Below, in pieces: positions 46,787-58,290 of a DNA stretch of 64,000 nt. The notes under the pieces are model-generated. The model had not been told where the DNA came from. It saw only the letters and a program-made list of their open reading frames with translations, and searched no databases. How positions within the stretch are numbered: position 1 is the first letter of the stretch; each line of letters begins with the position of its first letter. This stretch comes from Costus lasius (Eukaryota; Streptophyta; Magnoliopsida; Zingiberales; Costaceae), in NCBI GenBank assembly GCA_027563935.2, contig CM050446.2, forward strand, positions 122,280,499 through 122,344,498, written 5' to 3'. The translations under genes were made by a program, and so were the position numbers.

Positions 46787-47175
46787 TGCCACGGAGAAGA
46801 ATGCCCTTGTTGTATCTAAGCACAAGGGACTAAGGGGAAGATGAATTAGAAGAAATAGCTAGGGTTCCGGGCGGATGGCGAGAGGTCGGCGTAGGCAGGA
46901 AATTTTTTTCACATGTTCAAAGGGAAGGGGCAAGAGAAAGATCAAATCACGTCAACAGTCGCGTGGGAGAGAAAGAGAGCACATGCCGGGGTTAAATGGT
47001 TAATACATTCGAAAAGTAACCAGGGTTAGCTGTAGCGCTGGGTAACGGGGCGTTAACGGGAGCCGGGAGGCTTTGAGATTTGCGCAATTTGAGGCGTTTT
47101 AAGATTCGATTCTTGAATCGTAGGGGGCTGTGCACAAGAATCTTAGGCAACGATACTGCTTAGGAAATTTTTTCC
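46787..47175 (-). repeat. MULE right terminal inverted repeat
   Basis: Inverted match to 21637-22068; ends ggaaattttttcc. It contains the ggcggatggcgagaggtcggcg block matching cgacctctcgcccgacgcc on the left. Confidence 0.85.
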
Positions 47176-47184
47176 ATATAATTG

Positions 47185-48566
47185 TCAATGATCTATTATC
47201 TTCGTGCATGAAGCAACTGTAGCACAACTGCAGTGGGCTTGGAAGAAGTTCAGTAAAAAACAAGACCATGACGAGGAGAAGTCCGATTAGAGTGAAACCA
47301 TGACGAGACAGAAACTATTGGCAAATAATCTCAAGACAAGAGGATTGACAAGGTAAGAATCACTCTACTGCACTTATTGACGAGAACCATTTTTCGCCGT
47401 TCTACTATTTTTTATAATTGCCGATTGATTAAGAATCTCTACGCCACCGACGAACAGAAATAAGCTACCAAGTCTATTAGAGAAAGACAAATTGATAGAG
47501 TAAAGAGGCCAAACAGTAAAGAGAGAAAAAGTAAAGGTGAAAAGGTATTTGGTTACCACTACAGAGGTAACTTTACCACCTTCCATCTCTATTCAAAAAG
47601 AGTGATTTATATCAAAGCGACATTGGAAAAAACTTATAAGCGGTACCCGCAAGAGGTAAAAAGGAAATCTCAGCCCCTTAAATGTATCTCGGGATTTGTG
47701 TAAAATTTAAAGTTTGCAGATGGTGAAACCTACCCAACAGGTCCCGAGGTGCTAATTAAGGGGTAAGGTCTCTCCTTTTTCCTCCGTAAGCGGTTACCCC
47801 GCTTATAAGTTTTTTCCAAGCAACATTAGCCATTTGGAAAAACAAGTCTACTCAAAATAATCAAAATTGGATTTGAAAAGTTAACTAGATTTGAGATTTG
47901 ATTTACGTGTGCAAAATAAAAAAAGAGAGATAACAAGAGATATTGAAGAAATGGAGAGAGAAAGAAAAATAAATTGAAAATACATATCTCCAGCAAAATA
48001 AGCAAAATAGAATTAGAGTCAAAGTCAAAATAAATGTCAAAGTTAAAATTTGCCGATCAAAATATAAGTTCTCGCTAAAAAAAACTCATAGCAGCTTTAT
48101 TAAAAATTAAATATTTTAATATTATCATTAAAGTATCACGAAAAAAGAAAGTATTGAAGCATAAAAATAAAATTAATTTTGTGACTACCTAATATAAACA
48201 AAGAATTTTTAAAATAGAGAGAGAGAAAATTTACGAGCATAACAAAATAAGTTAACAAAGCAAGACATGACTATCTCAATGCTAAAAAAGATAAAGTCGA
48301 ACTGGAGCATGAAAAAACTCGTCAACAACTTATCAAGATAAAAAACGAGGCAAACATCAATGATTCTTTTAAGTTAGAGTAAAGCTACAAGAATTCAATA
48401 ACACTTCTGAAGCATAAATATTTGATAGTAATTACACGTTATCAAATCTAATAGGATGCAATCAGAAGAAAAAACTCACCTTGAGAAGTTCAGGTTGATT
48501 ATGAAGAAAAAAGAAGACATATAGAATGGATATATAATTTTGTATGGAATTCCGAGTCTTAGGGGA
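47185..48566 (+). other. Element D interior, 3' part
   Basis: AT-rich and A-rich, about 1.4 kb. No RT, integrase or gag motif was recognised. A small near-palindromic pair (aaaacttataagcggtaccc near 47629-47650 and gcggttaccccgcttataag near 47789-47809) flanks a 150-bp loop. It ends in the purine tract before the right LTR. Confidence 0.55.
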
Positions 48567-48862
48567 TGTTGAAATGTAAATCTGAATTAATCCGGTTAAT
48601 AATTATTTTGGTGAATGTGTATCATGGGATATTAAGAGTCCAATGCTTTATTTTTAATAATTAGGATTAATTAGGAAATATTAACATCTAGTAATCTTAT
48701 TTACTAGGATAAAAAATAGGAGGGAAAGGATGAAAAACAATGTAAGAGATGGTTATCAAGTCTATAAAAATTTATGAACTTATTATCCTAATATAACAAG
48801 TTATATTTTGAAATCCTACACCTATAATCCTCTTGCTTTCGGGCGTTCACCCGTTTCCAACA
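48567..48862 (+). repeat. Right LTR of element D
   Basis: 296 bp, TGTTGAAATG...TTCCAACA, followed by TSD tagat. Confidence 0.87.
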
Positions 48863-48867
48863 TAGAT

Positions 48868-50495
48868 AGCCTGTCAAGAGTAGAGAGGCGATTATTGTGT
48901 AGAGCCAAAAAGTGAAAGAAAAGCGGAGGACATTGCTTGAAAACTAGACAAGATTGCTCCAATCAATGCCAGAAGCTTGGTTTGAGTGTTAGAAAATGAT
49001 TAGAAATCATAGTACATTGGAGTGAAAAATTAAAACTCGTTGATTTTAAATGAAATAGATTATACATATTTATAGGGATTATATGTCCTTTGAAATACTT
49101 GATAATTAAATGCATAAAGATAACTAACAGACTAAATATATTTGTTTATAATAATGTCCAAAAAAATAAAGTATCTAAATATATCTTCTTGAAGTTATCG
49201 CACTTTGACTTAGTAAAATTCATTTAACTTTTCAGCATTGAGGCATGACACCTTTGACTTAGTAAAATTCGTTTTACTTTTCAACATTGAGGCATGAAAG
49301 GCAGATTTTATGGTAAAATTGCTAGAGTTTCCAACATATTTCATCTCTATTGCGGTTACGGTGAATTTGGATAAGTAGATTTTGTTAAAAGATTATGCAG
49401 TTTCTCATATTTTAGAGTGGATAACCTCATTCTCCATTAGATATCCATGTGTAGACCAACATCTTTGGCATGGAGGTTCTCAGATTCGTTAGCTTCCACC
49501 TTAGAGTATAATGTTTGTGATTTGAACCAAGGTTCGAGCTATAATTTGATGGAGGTAATAGCAGATATAGTGTTGACATTTTAATCTAATTCCAAGCAGA
49601 CTTTGCAGCTTCCATGAACAAAGCGTCGGTACAAGAATTGACCATATGGGGGTGGATCCATCGGACCCAGAGCGATTTCTTTTCAGTTGCTATATCTGAG
49701 TAGTGCAGAATTTAGGAATTTACTGTTCCAATGCCTAGATCTACGCTAGATTTTGGCTTCGTGAATAGTTTCCGTTAGACTTTTTAGATATCTCTAGTGG
49801 ATTCTTAAGGCTATATTCTATTGAATAGAATTCACATGAAAAGGATAAAAAATATCATAATTTTTATCTTTTCCACCGTGAATTCCATTCAACATAGCAT
49901 TAACTTAAATTTGCAGAAGTTGAGAAGCAGTATACCAAAACAGAATGCTACCGTAGCATAATATTTTATAAATTTCATTCTATAAGAATAGGACAAAGAT
50001 TTATTTTTCCACTTTTAATAAACAATTCTACTTTCTCCAGCAAAGGCATGCAATGTTTCAGAGAAGGCTTCTTGCTTGTAATTGGCTAATTTGTTTACTT
50101 TTGCTCTTCATTACACTAGTTTGGAGCTTTTTTGCTTACTTCTTCTGTGTTTTCCCCACACAAGTAGGAAAAAAACAATCAAAGGAAGTGTTTCCCCACT
50201 TTTTCCTGTGTCTTCTTTGGGTGTTTTCTTCATTTGAGTGTTATAAATGTGAATAAGGAATGCGGAATAAGAATTTTCGAAACAGAACTTGCTCCTCAAG
50301 CAAATCCATAAAGCAAAAGTTCAGCAATGAAACAAGAACAGAGCTTACATTTCCATCTCTCTGTGGATTTCGTTGTTATAAATTGAGTGTTTGATTAAGA
50401 ATTCAAGTTACTGGAGCTGCATTAGCGCAGAGCCTCTACGCTGCTTCTTGTGGCATAGGGCAGGGCAACAGAAGCAGTGCAGTGTTGAAATTTTA
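48868..50495. other. Intergenic DNA after the nested block
   Basis: No supportable gene. It contains a tandem duplication of about 54 bp (49203-49310: ctttgacttagtaaaattc ... cattgaggcatga, twice). Short open frames such as 50053-50256 lack any domain. Confidence 0.55.
49203..49310. repeat. Two-copy tandem repeat of about 54 bp
   Basis: Two head-to-tail copies with a few substitutions (ttcatttaacttttcagc versus ttcgttttacttttcaac). Local slippage-type duplication. Confidence 0.85.
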
Positions 50496-50890
50496 GGGCG
50501 TGTTTGGCGGAAAAATTTCTCTCCAGCATACTGCTGCCGAGGGAACTTAGGCAGCATGCTTAAGTTTCCTTTAAAATTTTAATTTTTTTAAAATTCATCT
50601 ATGCAACCTAAGCTATCTAATAATATTAATATTAGGATATTTTAGATCAACTATGCTTATTAAATACCCTAAATAAAATTACATAAAAGACAAAAAATAA
50701 ATAGTGTTTTCAAATTTTATATAATTTTGTTTAGGATATTTAGTGAGTATACATGATCTAAAATACCCTAATATTAATATTATTGGATAGCTTAGATTGT
50801 ATAGATTATTTCTAAAAAAAATTAAAAAAAAAACTTTTTCCTATAAAAATTAAACATGCTGGATAAGTTTCCAAAAATTTTTCCGCTTGT
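50496..50890. mobile_element. Foldback MITE-like element 1
   Basis: Inverted arms of about 85-90 bp (50603-50688 and 50711-50800; shared taagctatc[t/c]aataatatt and aggatattttagat). Outer arms are weaker: ggcggaaaaatttc near 50506 against aatttttccgc near 50876. It begins gggcgtgtttggc, a start common in plant MITEs. No clear TSD. Confidence 0.72.
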
Positions 50891-50949
50891 AAACCACTGT
50901 AGCTTCACACCCCCTCGCCGAGAAAATTTTCTCTTCAGCGGGATTTTTG

Positions 50950-51053
50950 TTAAATATTGATTTTGTTTTAAAAGTTGTGTATATCTACACAACACTTAAC
51001 ACTGGGGTGGTGGATAAATATTATACAAAGTTTAAAACAAAATCAATAATTAA
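50950..51053. repeat. Short inverted repeat (17-23 bp arms)
   Basis: attgattttgttttaaa (from about 50956) is perfectly inverted at about 51031-51047, with a loop containing a second small palindrome (gttgtgta...tacacaac). Small hairpin or MITE remnant. Confidence 0.7.
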
Positions 51054-51789
51054 CTTTTCTTCCGAGACTCTATGTAGGAAAAATTTTCTCCTCTTTCTCC
51101 TCTCTTTTTTATTAAAACATATTATATATTTATATTTAAAATAAATTTTATTTAATTATTAAAATATATAATTTTAATTTTAATATTTTTTCTAATTATA
51201 TTTATTAATATAATATATATAATAATTTTAATTACATTTCTTTAAATATAAAATTAATCATTAAATTTTATATTAAAATTAATTATTTGATATTATAAAA
51301 ATTAATAATTTTATAAAAATAATTATTTTAAATTTTAAAAATAAGTTTTGTTTAGTTATAAAAAATATGTAATTTTAAAATTGCATAAAGTGGCTGAGTA
51401 GTAGTTATCGATTATCACTTGTAAGAATTATGCTAGTTAACGTATGGACATGGTCATAGTGCTAATTATCCGCCTTTTTTTTTACTATGCTCTGGAACGT
51501 GATAAATGCTCTGAACAATGCAATGCCAACTACACTCACATAATACGGCTGGCCATGGGCCAGCCTTTATACAACTCAGACGTCCCACCATTCTTGACGT
51601 TCATTACGGATTTTAGCGATTTTCATGTGCAAGAATATCGCAAGAAATTTTGATCGTTCCTAAGGTTGACAAGTCCAAAAAAACCTCTATAAAAAAGAAA
51701 TTAATTAATAGATGAAAATATCGCAAGAAATCAATATATAGGCAGTTCCCTGCTCACGAGCAAAATTTCTGGGTATGGATCATACTTAA
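51054..51789. other. Very AT-rich intergenic DNA
   Basis: 51100-51380 is nearly pure A/T. No gene seen. The 69-codon frame at 51444-51653 has no recognisable family. Confidence 0.6.
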
Positions 51790-52124
51790 GATTTTTAAGT
51801 AGGGTGCTTCGTTTTTATAGTAAAAAATTATTTTTTAATAAAAAATTATGAAAAAATAATTTACACAATCTAAGCTATCCAATGATATTAAAATTATCAT
51901 ATAAAAAATTACACATCGTATAAAATTATGCAAAATATTATCATATAAAAAATTATATATATTTATATATAATTTCTTATACGATAATTTTATATGATGC
52001 GTAATTTTTTTATATGATAATTTTGATACCATTGGATAATTTAGAATGTCTAAATTATTTTTTTATAATTATTTTATTAAAAAATAATTTTTTACTATAA
52101 CAGAAGCACCCAACTTAAGAAATC
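51790..52124. mobile_element. Foldback MITE-like element 2, promoter of P450-D
   Basis: Near-complete hairpin: arms of about 150 bp, ends gatt...ttaagt[a/t]gggtgcttc on both strands, with shared tatagtaaaaaattattttt and [c/t]taa[g/a][c/t]tatccaat blocks. It ends about 80 bp before the P450-D start. Its tctaagctatccaat core resembles MITE 1 (cctaagctatctaat), so the two are related. P450-C has no such insertion in its corresponding 5' flank. Confidence 0.85.
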
Positions 52125-52207
52125 CTGGTAAGCCATACCTTTGCTCCCCTGCTCAATACTTCACCAAGACACGAAACTAAGCAAGCGCACAGCACGCCGG
52201 GGCCAAT

Positions 52208-53847
52208 ATGGCAACCACCGCTATGCTTGTGGCTTCCCAGTTCTCCACCTCATGGCTTGGCCTCATTTTGCTTCTCCCCCTTCTCGCCGCCGTCTATTCC
52301 TTCGTCGTCACTCCGGCCAGGAGAAGGAACCGCCTCCCCTCGCCCCTCAAGCTTCCCCTGATCGGTAACCTCCACCAGCTCAGCTCCCTCACCCACCGCT
52401 CGCTGCAGGCGCTGTCGGAAAAGCACGGGCCCGTCATGCTCCTCCATTTCGGCTGCGTTCCCACCGTGGTAGTCTCCTCGGCGGCGGCGGTAAAGGAGAT
52501 GGTCCAGGCACGGGACATCGCCTTCTCCAGCCGCCCCACCTTGAGCATAGGCGACCGGCTCTTCTATGGCTCCAGGGACGTCGCCTTGAGCAAGTATGGG
52601 GAAGACTGGCGCCAGCTGAGGCGGATCAGCGTCGTCCACTTGCTCAGCCACGCGAGGGTGCGCTCGTTTCAGTCCGTCAGAGCACAGGAGGTGGCCCACC
52701 TCGTCGATGGCATCCGCGCCGTGGCCGGGCGCCCGGTGAACCTGAGCGAGATGGTCGTGGCTACCACGTGCAACGTGATCTGCCGCGTGGCGTTTGGGAA
52801 GAAGTACCCGATCGAGGAGACCGGCGGCTGCAGGGCGGTGCTCAGTCTGCTCGGCGAGGTCTCTGCGGAGATGACGTCGCTCTCGGTGCGGGACTACGTG
52901 CCTTGGCTGGGCTGGATTGATTGGTTGAGCGGGTTGGACGCCAGGGTTAGGAATACCTTTGTCAAAATTGATAAGTTGCTAGAGAAAGTACTCGAGGAGC
53001 ACGAGAGTAGAACAAGTGGCAACTGCAGCACCAACAATATTCTCGATATCTTGCTCTCTTTAGGCGGCGGCCAAGATGACGGTGGTTTTTCCCTTAGCCG
53101 GGACAGTATAAAAGCAGTCGTTTGGGTATTTGTTCCTTCTTCCCTCCCTATGATTGAATCCATGCTTTGATTCAAGTACACGCGAATCTAAGCTTAGATA
53201 TGACTCAACACCTGCAGGACATGTTTGGCGGCGGCACAGAAACGACTTATGTGACGACAGATTGGGCGATGGCGGAGCTGATAAAGAACCCACGAGCCAT
53301 GAAGAAAGCGCAGGAGGAGATACGGAGGGCGGTTGGGCTGGACGAGGAGATTTCAGAAGAGGCGCTGGAACGGATGGAGTACTTGAAGGCCGTGATCAAG
53401 GAGACGCTCAGGCTGCGCCCTCCTTTCCCTTTACTGCTTCCAAGAGAGACGGTGGAAGACACCCAGTTGCTGGGGTATGACATTCCCAAAGGCACGAGGG
53501 TGATGATTAATGCTTGGGCAATCGGAAGGGATCCCGTTTCATGGGAGAAGGCGGCGGAGTTCTGGCCGGAGAGGTTCTTGAACAGCGGCGGCGGTCTCGA
53601 TTTCATGGGGATGGACACGAATTTCGTACCGTTCGGCGCAGGGCGCAGGAGTTGCCCTGGAGTGGAATTTGCGATGAGCGTGACCATGCTTGTTCTTGCT
53701 AATTTACTGTTCCATTTCGACTGGAAGCTGCCCGAGGGGATGAATGAGGACGACGTGGTTATGGAAGAGAAGCCGGGAATCGCGCTGGAGAGGAGATCGA
53801 GCTTGATGTTTGTGGCAACATCTTTCATCAAGACGGTGAAATCTTGA
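52208..53847 (+). CDS. Cytochrome P450, CYP71-type (P450-D)
   Basis: Predicted ER-anchored monooxygenase, 515 aa: exon 1 52208-53125 (306 codons), exon 2 53218-53847 (209 codons plus stop), 92-nt phase-0 GT-AG intron. The first ATG adds MATTA before the residues that start P450-C; the in-frame ATG at 52223 is the other possible start. Anchor LGLILLLPLLAAVYSFVV, hinge RRRNRLPSPLKLPLIGN, C-helix WRQLRR, I-helix GGTETT (Glu where P450-C has Asp), ExxR in KETLRLRPPFP, PERF, and haem loop FGAGRRSCPG with Cys452. About 90% identical to P450-C in exon 1, so recently duplicated. It has an intact canonical haem loop, unlike P450-C. A foldback element lies just upstream and may affect expression. The substrate is unknown. 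Confidence 0.96.
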
Positions 53848-54209
53848 TGCGATCGCTGCGCTGGAGCTGTGTGTTATCCGTATTATGTTGAATTGCTGTT
53901 TGTCTCTAACTGGCGTTTAATAAATGCTGCTCCTCTTTTCATATTTGTTCAAATCTTAATTTTTACCATTATAATTTATTCCGACTCCAACAAATGCATG
54001 TAATGTTCATATATCGTCTCCACAAGTAAGCCAACAAACTCGAGCTTGATCAACTTGTGACCTGAATGACTAAAAGCCCACACAAATTCTACTAATTTTA
54101 CGTGTTAAACGGATTAGATGTTACAGTTATCATATATTACTGTTACTACACTGTTTAAAATTATTGAGCATGATGGGTGACTAATCAAAATTTATGTGCT
54201 GAAAATAGT
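53848..54209 (+). other. 3' flank of P450-D (empty-site reference for the gypsy insertion)
   Basis: Homologous to the P450-C 3' flank on both sides of the gypsy element: cgagcttgatca then gacctgaatga run through here without interruption (54039-54069). Poly(A)-like aataaa near 53921. Confidence 0.75.
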
Positions 54210-54214
54210 ATAAT

Positions 54215-55986
54215 TGTAACGTTTAGAAAATTTTACAAAAGTTGATAGAACAGGACAGCCACTTCTCATCCCACTCCTTCTTGCTCCCCAAGAGTTCCCC
54301 ATTTTCCTCTCCTTTCCCCTATTCTCCCCGTGAACCACCCGACCCCATCTCCTCTTCCTCTCCTTATCTTCCCCTCCTCTCCCGCTGCTTCACCATCGTC
54401 AAACTCCTCTTCCTCCCTTCCTCATGCGTTCTTCCTTCCAGCATTATCTTCCGTCTCCGATCGCAGCTCCGGCGACCAGAACTGGCGAGTGGAAGCTCTT
54501 TCCTCTTCCTTTGCGTGTCCGGCGACGAGAAGCGACCGGAACCCTAGATCCGGCGCGTCCTTCGTCTCCGGTGGCACCGGCGAGCTTCCCCACCTTCGGC
54601 GGACGTTTCCTCCCCGTTCCGGCGCATTTTCCGGCGTCGTCTTCCCCAGCTCCGGCGACATCCGCGAACGACGCCGCCGGCGGTTTTTCCTTCGATCCCG
54701 ACGACCCCGACCTCCTCTCGCGAAACCGGTGGTACGGCTGAACTCCTCTCGCCGGCGGCTACCTCGTGACACTTCCAAAATTTCGACCGGCCGCCGAAGT
54801 TACTATTCCGGCGGAGGCGCCACTGTTCCGGCGAGCTTTTCCGGTGAACTCCGACGACCGCGACTGCGACTCTAGACTGCGCGCATGAGGTTATATTGGG
54901 CATATTGGTTGGATCTTGCTTAGACCTACAAGAACCAGGTAGGATTCTTACCTCCCTACCCTTGTTCGGTGCCAAACCGCATGCATAGATAGGGCATCAT
55001 CTTCTTGCTGACTGAATCTGATTATTACCTTCGTAAATCCATTGAAATCTGTCTCTTTCCATTGAGTCACGTGGATGCTTGCATGTTATCTGATTTTTAT
55101 GTTTCGGTGCATGATATTGTTGGTGGTGGATTTATATGCAGTACATATATATTTTGGCTGTCTCTATAGCCAGCTTGTGTTGATATTTGGGATGGACGGA
55201 TAGGTCTGACTGGGATAGTCCACCTTCCAAGAACTTGTGATTTTGGCCATTGGTAGTAGTCATGGATGCAGTCTGTGTGAGCCCATGAACTACAGGCCTC
55301 CGGATGGATCACAGTCGGATGTCGTGGGACTCGGCATTCCGGGGTGATCTGGGTGTAGGACGCTACACCGGCGGACTGTCGACGGACAGCCGTTTCTACC
55401 GTTAGCTGGCGGTAGGAACCACTCTTTGAGTGCGCGTCCTACGAGACATTGGCACAGCTGGATTTCCACCTGCATGCTGTACTTTTCGTACTTACTTAGT
55501 CGGGTTATATTTACTTACAGTGCACTTCTGTTTATTAATTATTGTTGGATTCTCCTTACTCTTATATGCACCATCTACTTATTAAACTCTACTTAGCCTC
55601 CCGGCTAACTCCCCTTGCCTTGCCTCCAGGTTCAGGATCGGCTCCCTCTAGTGCGCAATAGATAGATAGGTAGATTATCTTCCCCATCATGTGTTGTATT
55701 TTTCTTATGTGTCGCACGTGTTATTTGTTATTGTCGTATTTCGAGGATTATATCTGATGAGATTGTATTTATCTGGTCATGGACCAGTGTGAATTTGTGG
55801 GCTAGGACTGTTCGGCCCTGTGTGTATTGTTGACTTTGACCGCTGCGTCGGTCTGATGTGTATGTTATCTATATGGATTTTGTCGTTTATATTATTTGTC
55901 GTATTGTGTGGTATGCTGGATCTGTATGGTCTTGTAGGTCCATTGTTTGCCACGTCCTGAGGCTGGGAGAGTCTTGGGGCGTGACA
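54215..55986 (+). mobile_element. Solo LTR of a gypsy-type retrotransposon
   Basis: 1.77 kb starting TGTAACGTTT and ending GGGGCGTGACA, with perfect TSD ataat at 54210-54214 and 55987-55991. The GC-rich middle (54400-54880) and the cttggggcgtgaca end are typical of Del/Tekay-type chromovirus LTRs. No internal region or second LTR. The 180-codon and 143-codon open frames inside are by-products of GC richness. Confidence 0.88.
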
Positions 55987-55991
55987 ATAAT

Positions 55992-57859
55992 GCTATTTTC
56001 TATTTCAATTTAAACCCGTTACCTATCCGAGTTCAAGATAATAGCCAAACAGGATGAACCATTCATTTGGTTGTTAAAATTTATCACGCAACTTATAAAT
56101 ATACATTAATAACATATTGTACACAACTTTTAATTTTGATTTATACTTGTAATCAGAAATTGCATGAGTAGAATATTCTATTGTTGTTTATTACTTGTCA
56201 TAAACTCATTGAACAATTTCAGCATAATCTATAGAATAATTATTTCAATAATATTTAAAATAATTTTCAAGAACATTATGCAAAAGATAAGCATTATGCA
56301 CTTATTGGACATAAGAAAAATAATATATATAATAATGTACATAATTTAATAATGAACCTCGTGATCATAATTAACATAATATGTAAATTAATCATTTTAA
56401 CAATATTGAAATTAATCTTTATGCACATTATGCTAAACTTGAATTCCATGTACAATATGTACTTAATAATTATATTAAATATAATTAATATATTAGACAT
56501 AAAATACTTAGAGAACATAATGTGCATTAAAATTATAATGTACATAATAAACATAATGTACATGATGATTATAATATATATGCTAATTCTTTTAACTAAG
56601 ATAAAAATTAGTCTTAATAAAATTGTTTAGGTAAATAATATATTACCTTTAATCCTTAGGTAAGCTTTGCTAGTCTCTAACTCTCTTAGCGGGTCAACCT
56701 CGATCTTACTAATGAGATATTAGCAATAGCGGAAGAAACTAATGCTAACCCCGTTAAAAGTGCTTTTGATTTGAAGTGTCTCTTAGCTTAATTTTCAACT
56801 TGTCAAGCGCTACATGACGAAAGTTGCCTTGTGGATAAGGGAAAGCATCCCTCTAACGCTAATCACTCGTTTGCATACCCAAGTTGTTTGTGTTGATTAG
56901 GATTGGAGAATTGTACCTATCTTATCCAAATATTAGATTCAACTCCCGCAACACTAGCTGTCACATATTCGACTAACTATAGTATGTCCATTGATAGATA
57001 TTTTAGGTTTTAATGTCCACAAATATCTTTAAAAAAATTGAAATTAAATAGAATAAATTTTAGATTTTTTTAGATATTTTTGAAAGATTTTGTAGATTTC
57101 TTTTTTTTTTTTAAAAAAAAAAAAGGAAAAACAAATCCAAGCACCAATGCAGCTCAAACCCATGGCGCTCGCCTCACTGACTGACTGACGCCGGGGAGTA
57201 AGCAATTTTGTTTACCTTTTCTTAGCTTTCAATGCTGCGGACTATTGTACCATCAGATACACTCATTCTACAGAATTTATGTTAAATTAATTATTTTAAA
57301 GATATATTAAATCAATTAATATTATATATAATTATTTTATATTAATTACCTTTAAAATAAAATTAATTTATTTAATTTATATTAAATGTAATTATTTGAT
57401 TTTATAAAAATAATTATTTTTAATAATTCTTATTATATTTAATCATTAAATATATATTAATTTTTATATAAATTAAAATTTTTATAAACATAATTAAATA
57501 TAATATGAATATTAATAATAGCACTATAACTGTTGTATCAAATATCCTAACAGGCGACAGGTGCTACAATACTGGCACTACAAAGGTAGTTGATTGGGAA
57601 AAATATCCTAGGCACGTGCTGTGCCTAAAATATCATAAGCACGGGATTAATCCACCGTTCAATGAGCGCTCGTCTTAATGCCGCTCACGAAGTTTGTTGC
57701 CTGCAAAGTTTTGTTAAGTTTCAAAATAATTCAACAATAAAGGCCAAAGTTCGACAATAAGCATAAATATAAAAATTAACAAAAATAATAAAAAAAAACT
57801 TCACAAATTTACTAGAATTCACACCAAAATATTTTACACTATTTCTATTGGTTTATGCA
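55992..57859. other. AT-rich intergenic DNA
   Basis: No gene supported. 56160-56640 is a stretch of Ile/Met/Asn-type low-complexity open frames on both strands, rich in ataatgtac/gtacat. A T14A13-type run occurs at about 57100-57124. Confidence 0.6.
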
Positions 57860-58290
57860 AGTTTAAGTCAAGTTTCAAACAAGTTTAATGATATATAATA
57901 AAATTTGACGATAAAATCAATAATTTAAGATAAGTTCAACGATAAAATAGTATGTTTCAGAAAAAGTTCGACGATATATGTTAAAGTTTGACAATAAAAT
58001 CATAAGTTACAAAAAAGTTCGACGATAAATTATATGTTTTAGAAAAAGTTCGACGATATATGACAAAGTTCAATAATAAAATCATAAGTTTTAAAAAAGT
58101 TTAACGATATATGACAAAGCTCAACGATAAAATTATAAGTTTTAAATAAGTTCAACGATTTATAATAAAATTCGACAATAAAATCATAAGTTTCAAGAAA
58201 AGTTCGAACAAAGTTCGACGATAAAATTATAAGTTTTAAATAAGTTTAATGATATGTGACAAAGTTTAACAATATATTATCGAATTTTGT
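57860..58290. repeat. Degenerate tandem array of aagttcgacgataaaa units
   Basis: About 12 imperfect copies of a 30-37 bp unit with core aagttcgacgata, alternating with aatcataagttt[c/t]a[a/g]. After 58290 the core appears in the opposite orientation (tattgtcgaattttg near 58330), giving a small inverted arrangement. Confidence 0.8.

Larger units (their letters stand above)
21637..47175. mobile_element. Giant Mutator-like element (MULE) with Ulp1-like and FAR1-like genes
   Basis: About 25.5 kb between long inverted repeats: 21637 to about 22068 matches, inverted, about 46787-47175. An imperfect 9-bp TSD (agacaattg 21628-21636, atataattg 47176-47184, 7 of 9 equal) fits the MULE target size. Inside each TIR is an array of the same 84-bp unit in opposite orientation. 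Two degraded genes converge: Ulp1-like (+, 23929-36182) and FAR1-like transposase (-, 44259-45649). Without the later insertions (A, E, B) the element would be roughly 10 kb. Ulp1-like genes carried by MULEs are known in plants (the KAONASHI family). The convergent two-gene layout resembles maize MuDR. Boundaries were read by eye. Confidence 0.82.
21369..48862 (+). mobile_element. Small LTR retrotransposon D (outermost host of the nested block)
   Basis: The left LTR at 21369-21560 and right LTR at 48567-48862 share ttgaaatgtaaatctga at their start and aatcctcttr near the end. Perfect TSD tagat at 21364-21368 and 48863-48867. A tRNA-Met PBS (tggtatcagagc, 21563-21574) follows the left LTR, and a purine tract (aggggа-type, 48561-48566) precedes the right LTR. 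The internal DNA is only about 75 bp on the left and about 1.4 kb on the right, with no protein domain recognised. Everything between is a later MULE insertion. It is a non-autonomous (TRIM/LARD-like) element. The left LTR has lost about 100 bp relative to the right. Confidence 0.85.

Noticed and set aside
548..53847. Specialised-metabolite biosynthetic gene cluster
   Set aside because: Only P450 genes from duplication are present; no terpene synthase, methyltransferase, acyltransferase or other pathway enzyme is visible.
54330..54875. 181-codon open frame
   Set aside because: Lies inside a solo LTR with clean ends and TSD; composition-driven, Ser/Pro/Arg-rich, no domain.
56164..56630. Overlapping Ile/Met/Asn-rich frames
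   Set aside because: Low-complexity AT-rich DNA open on both strands.
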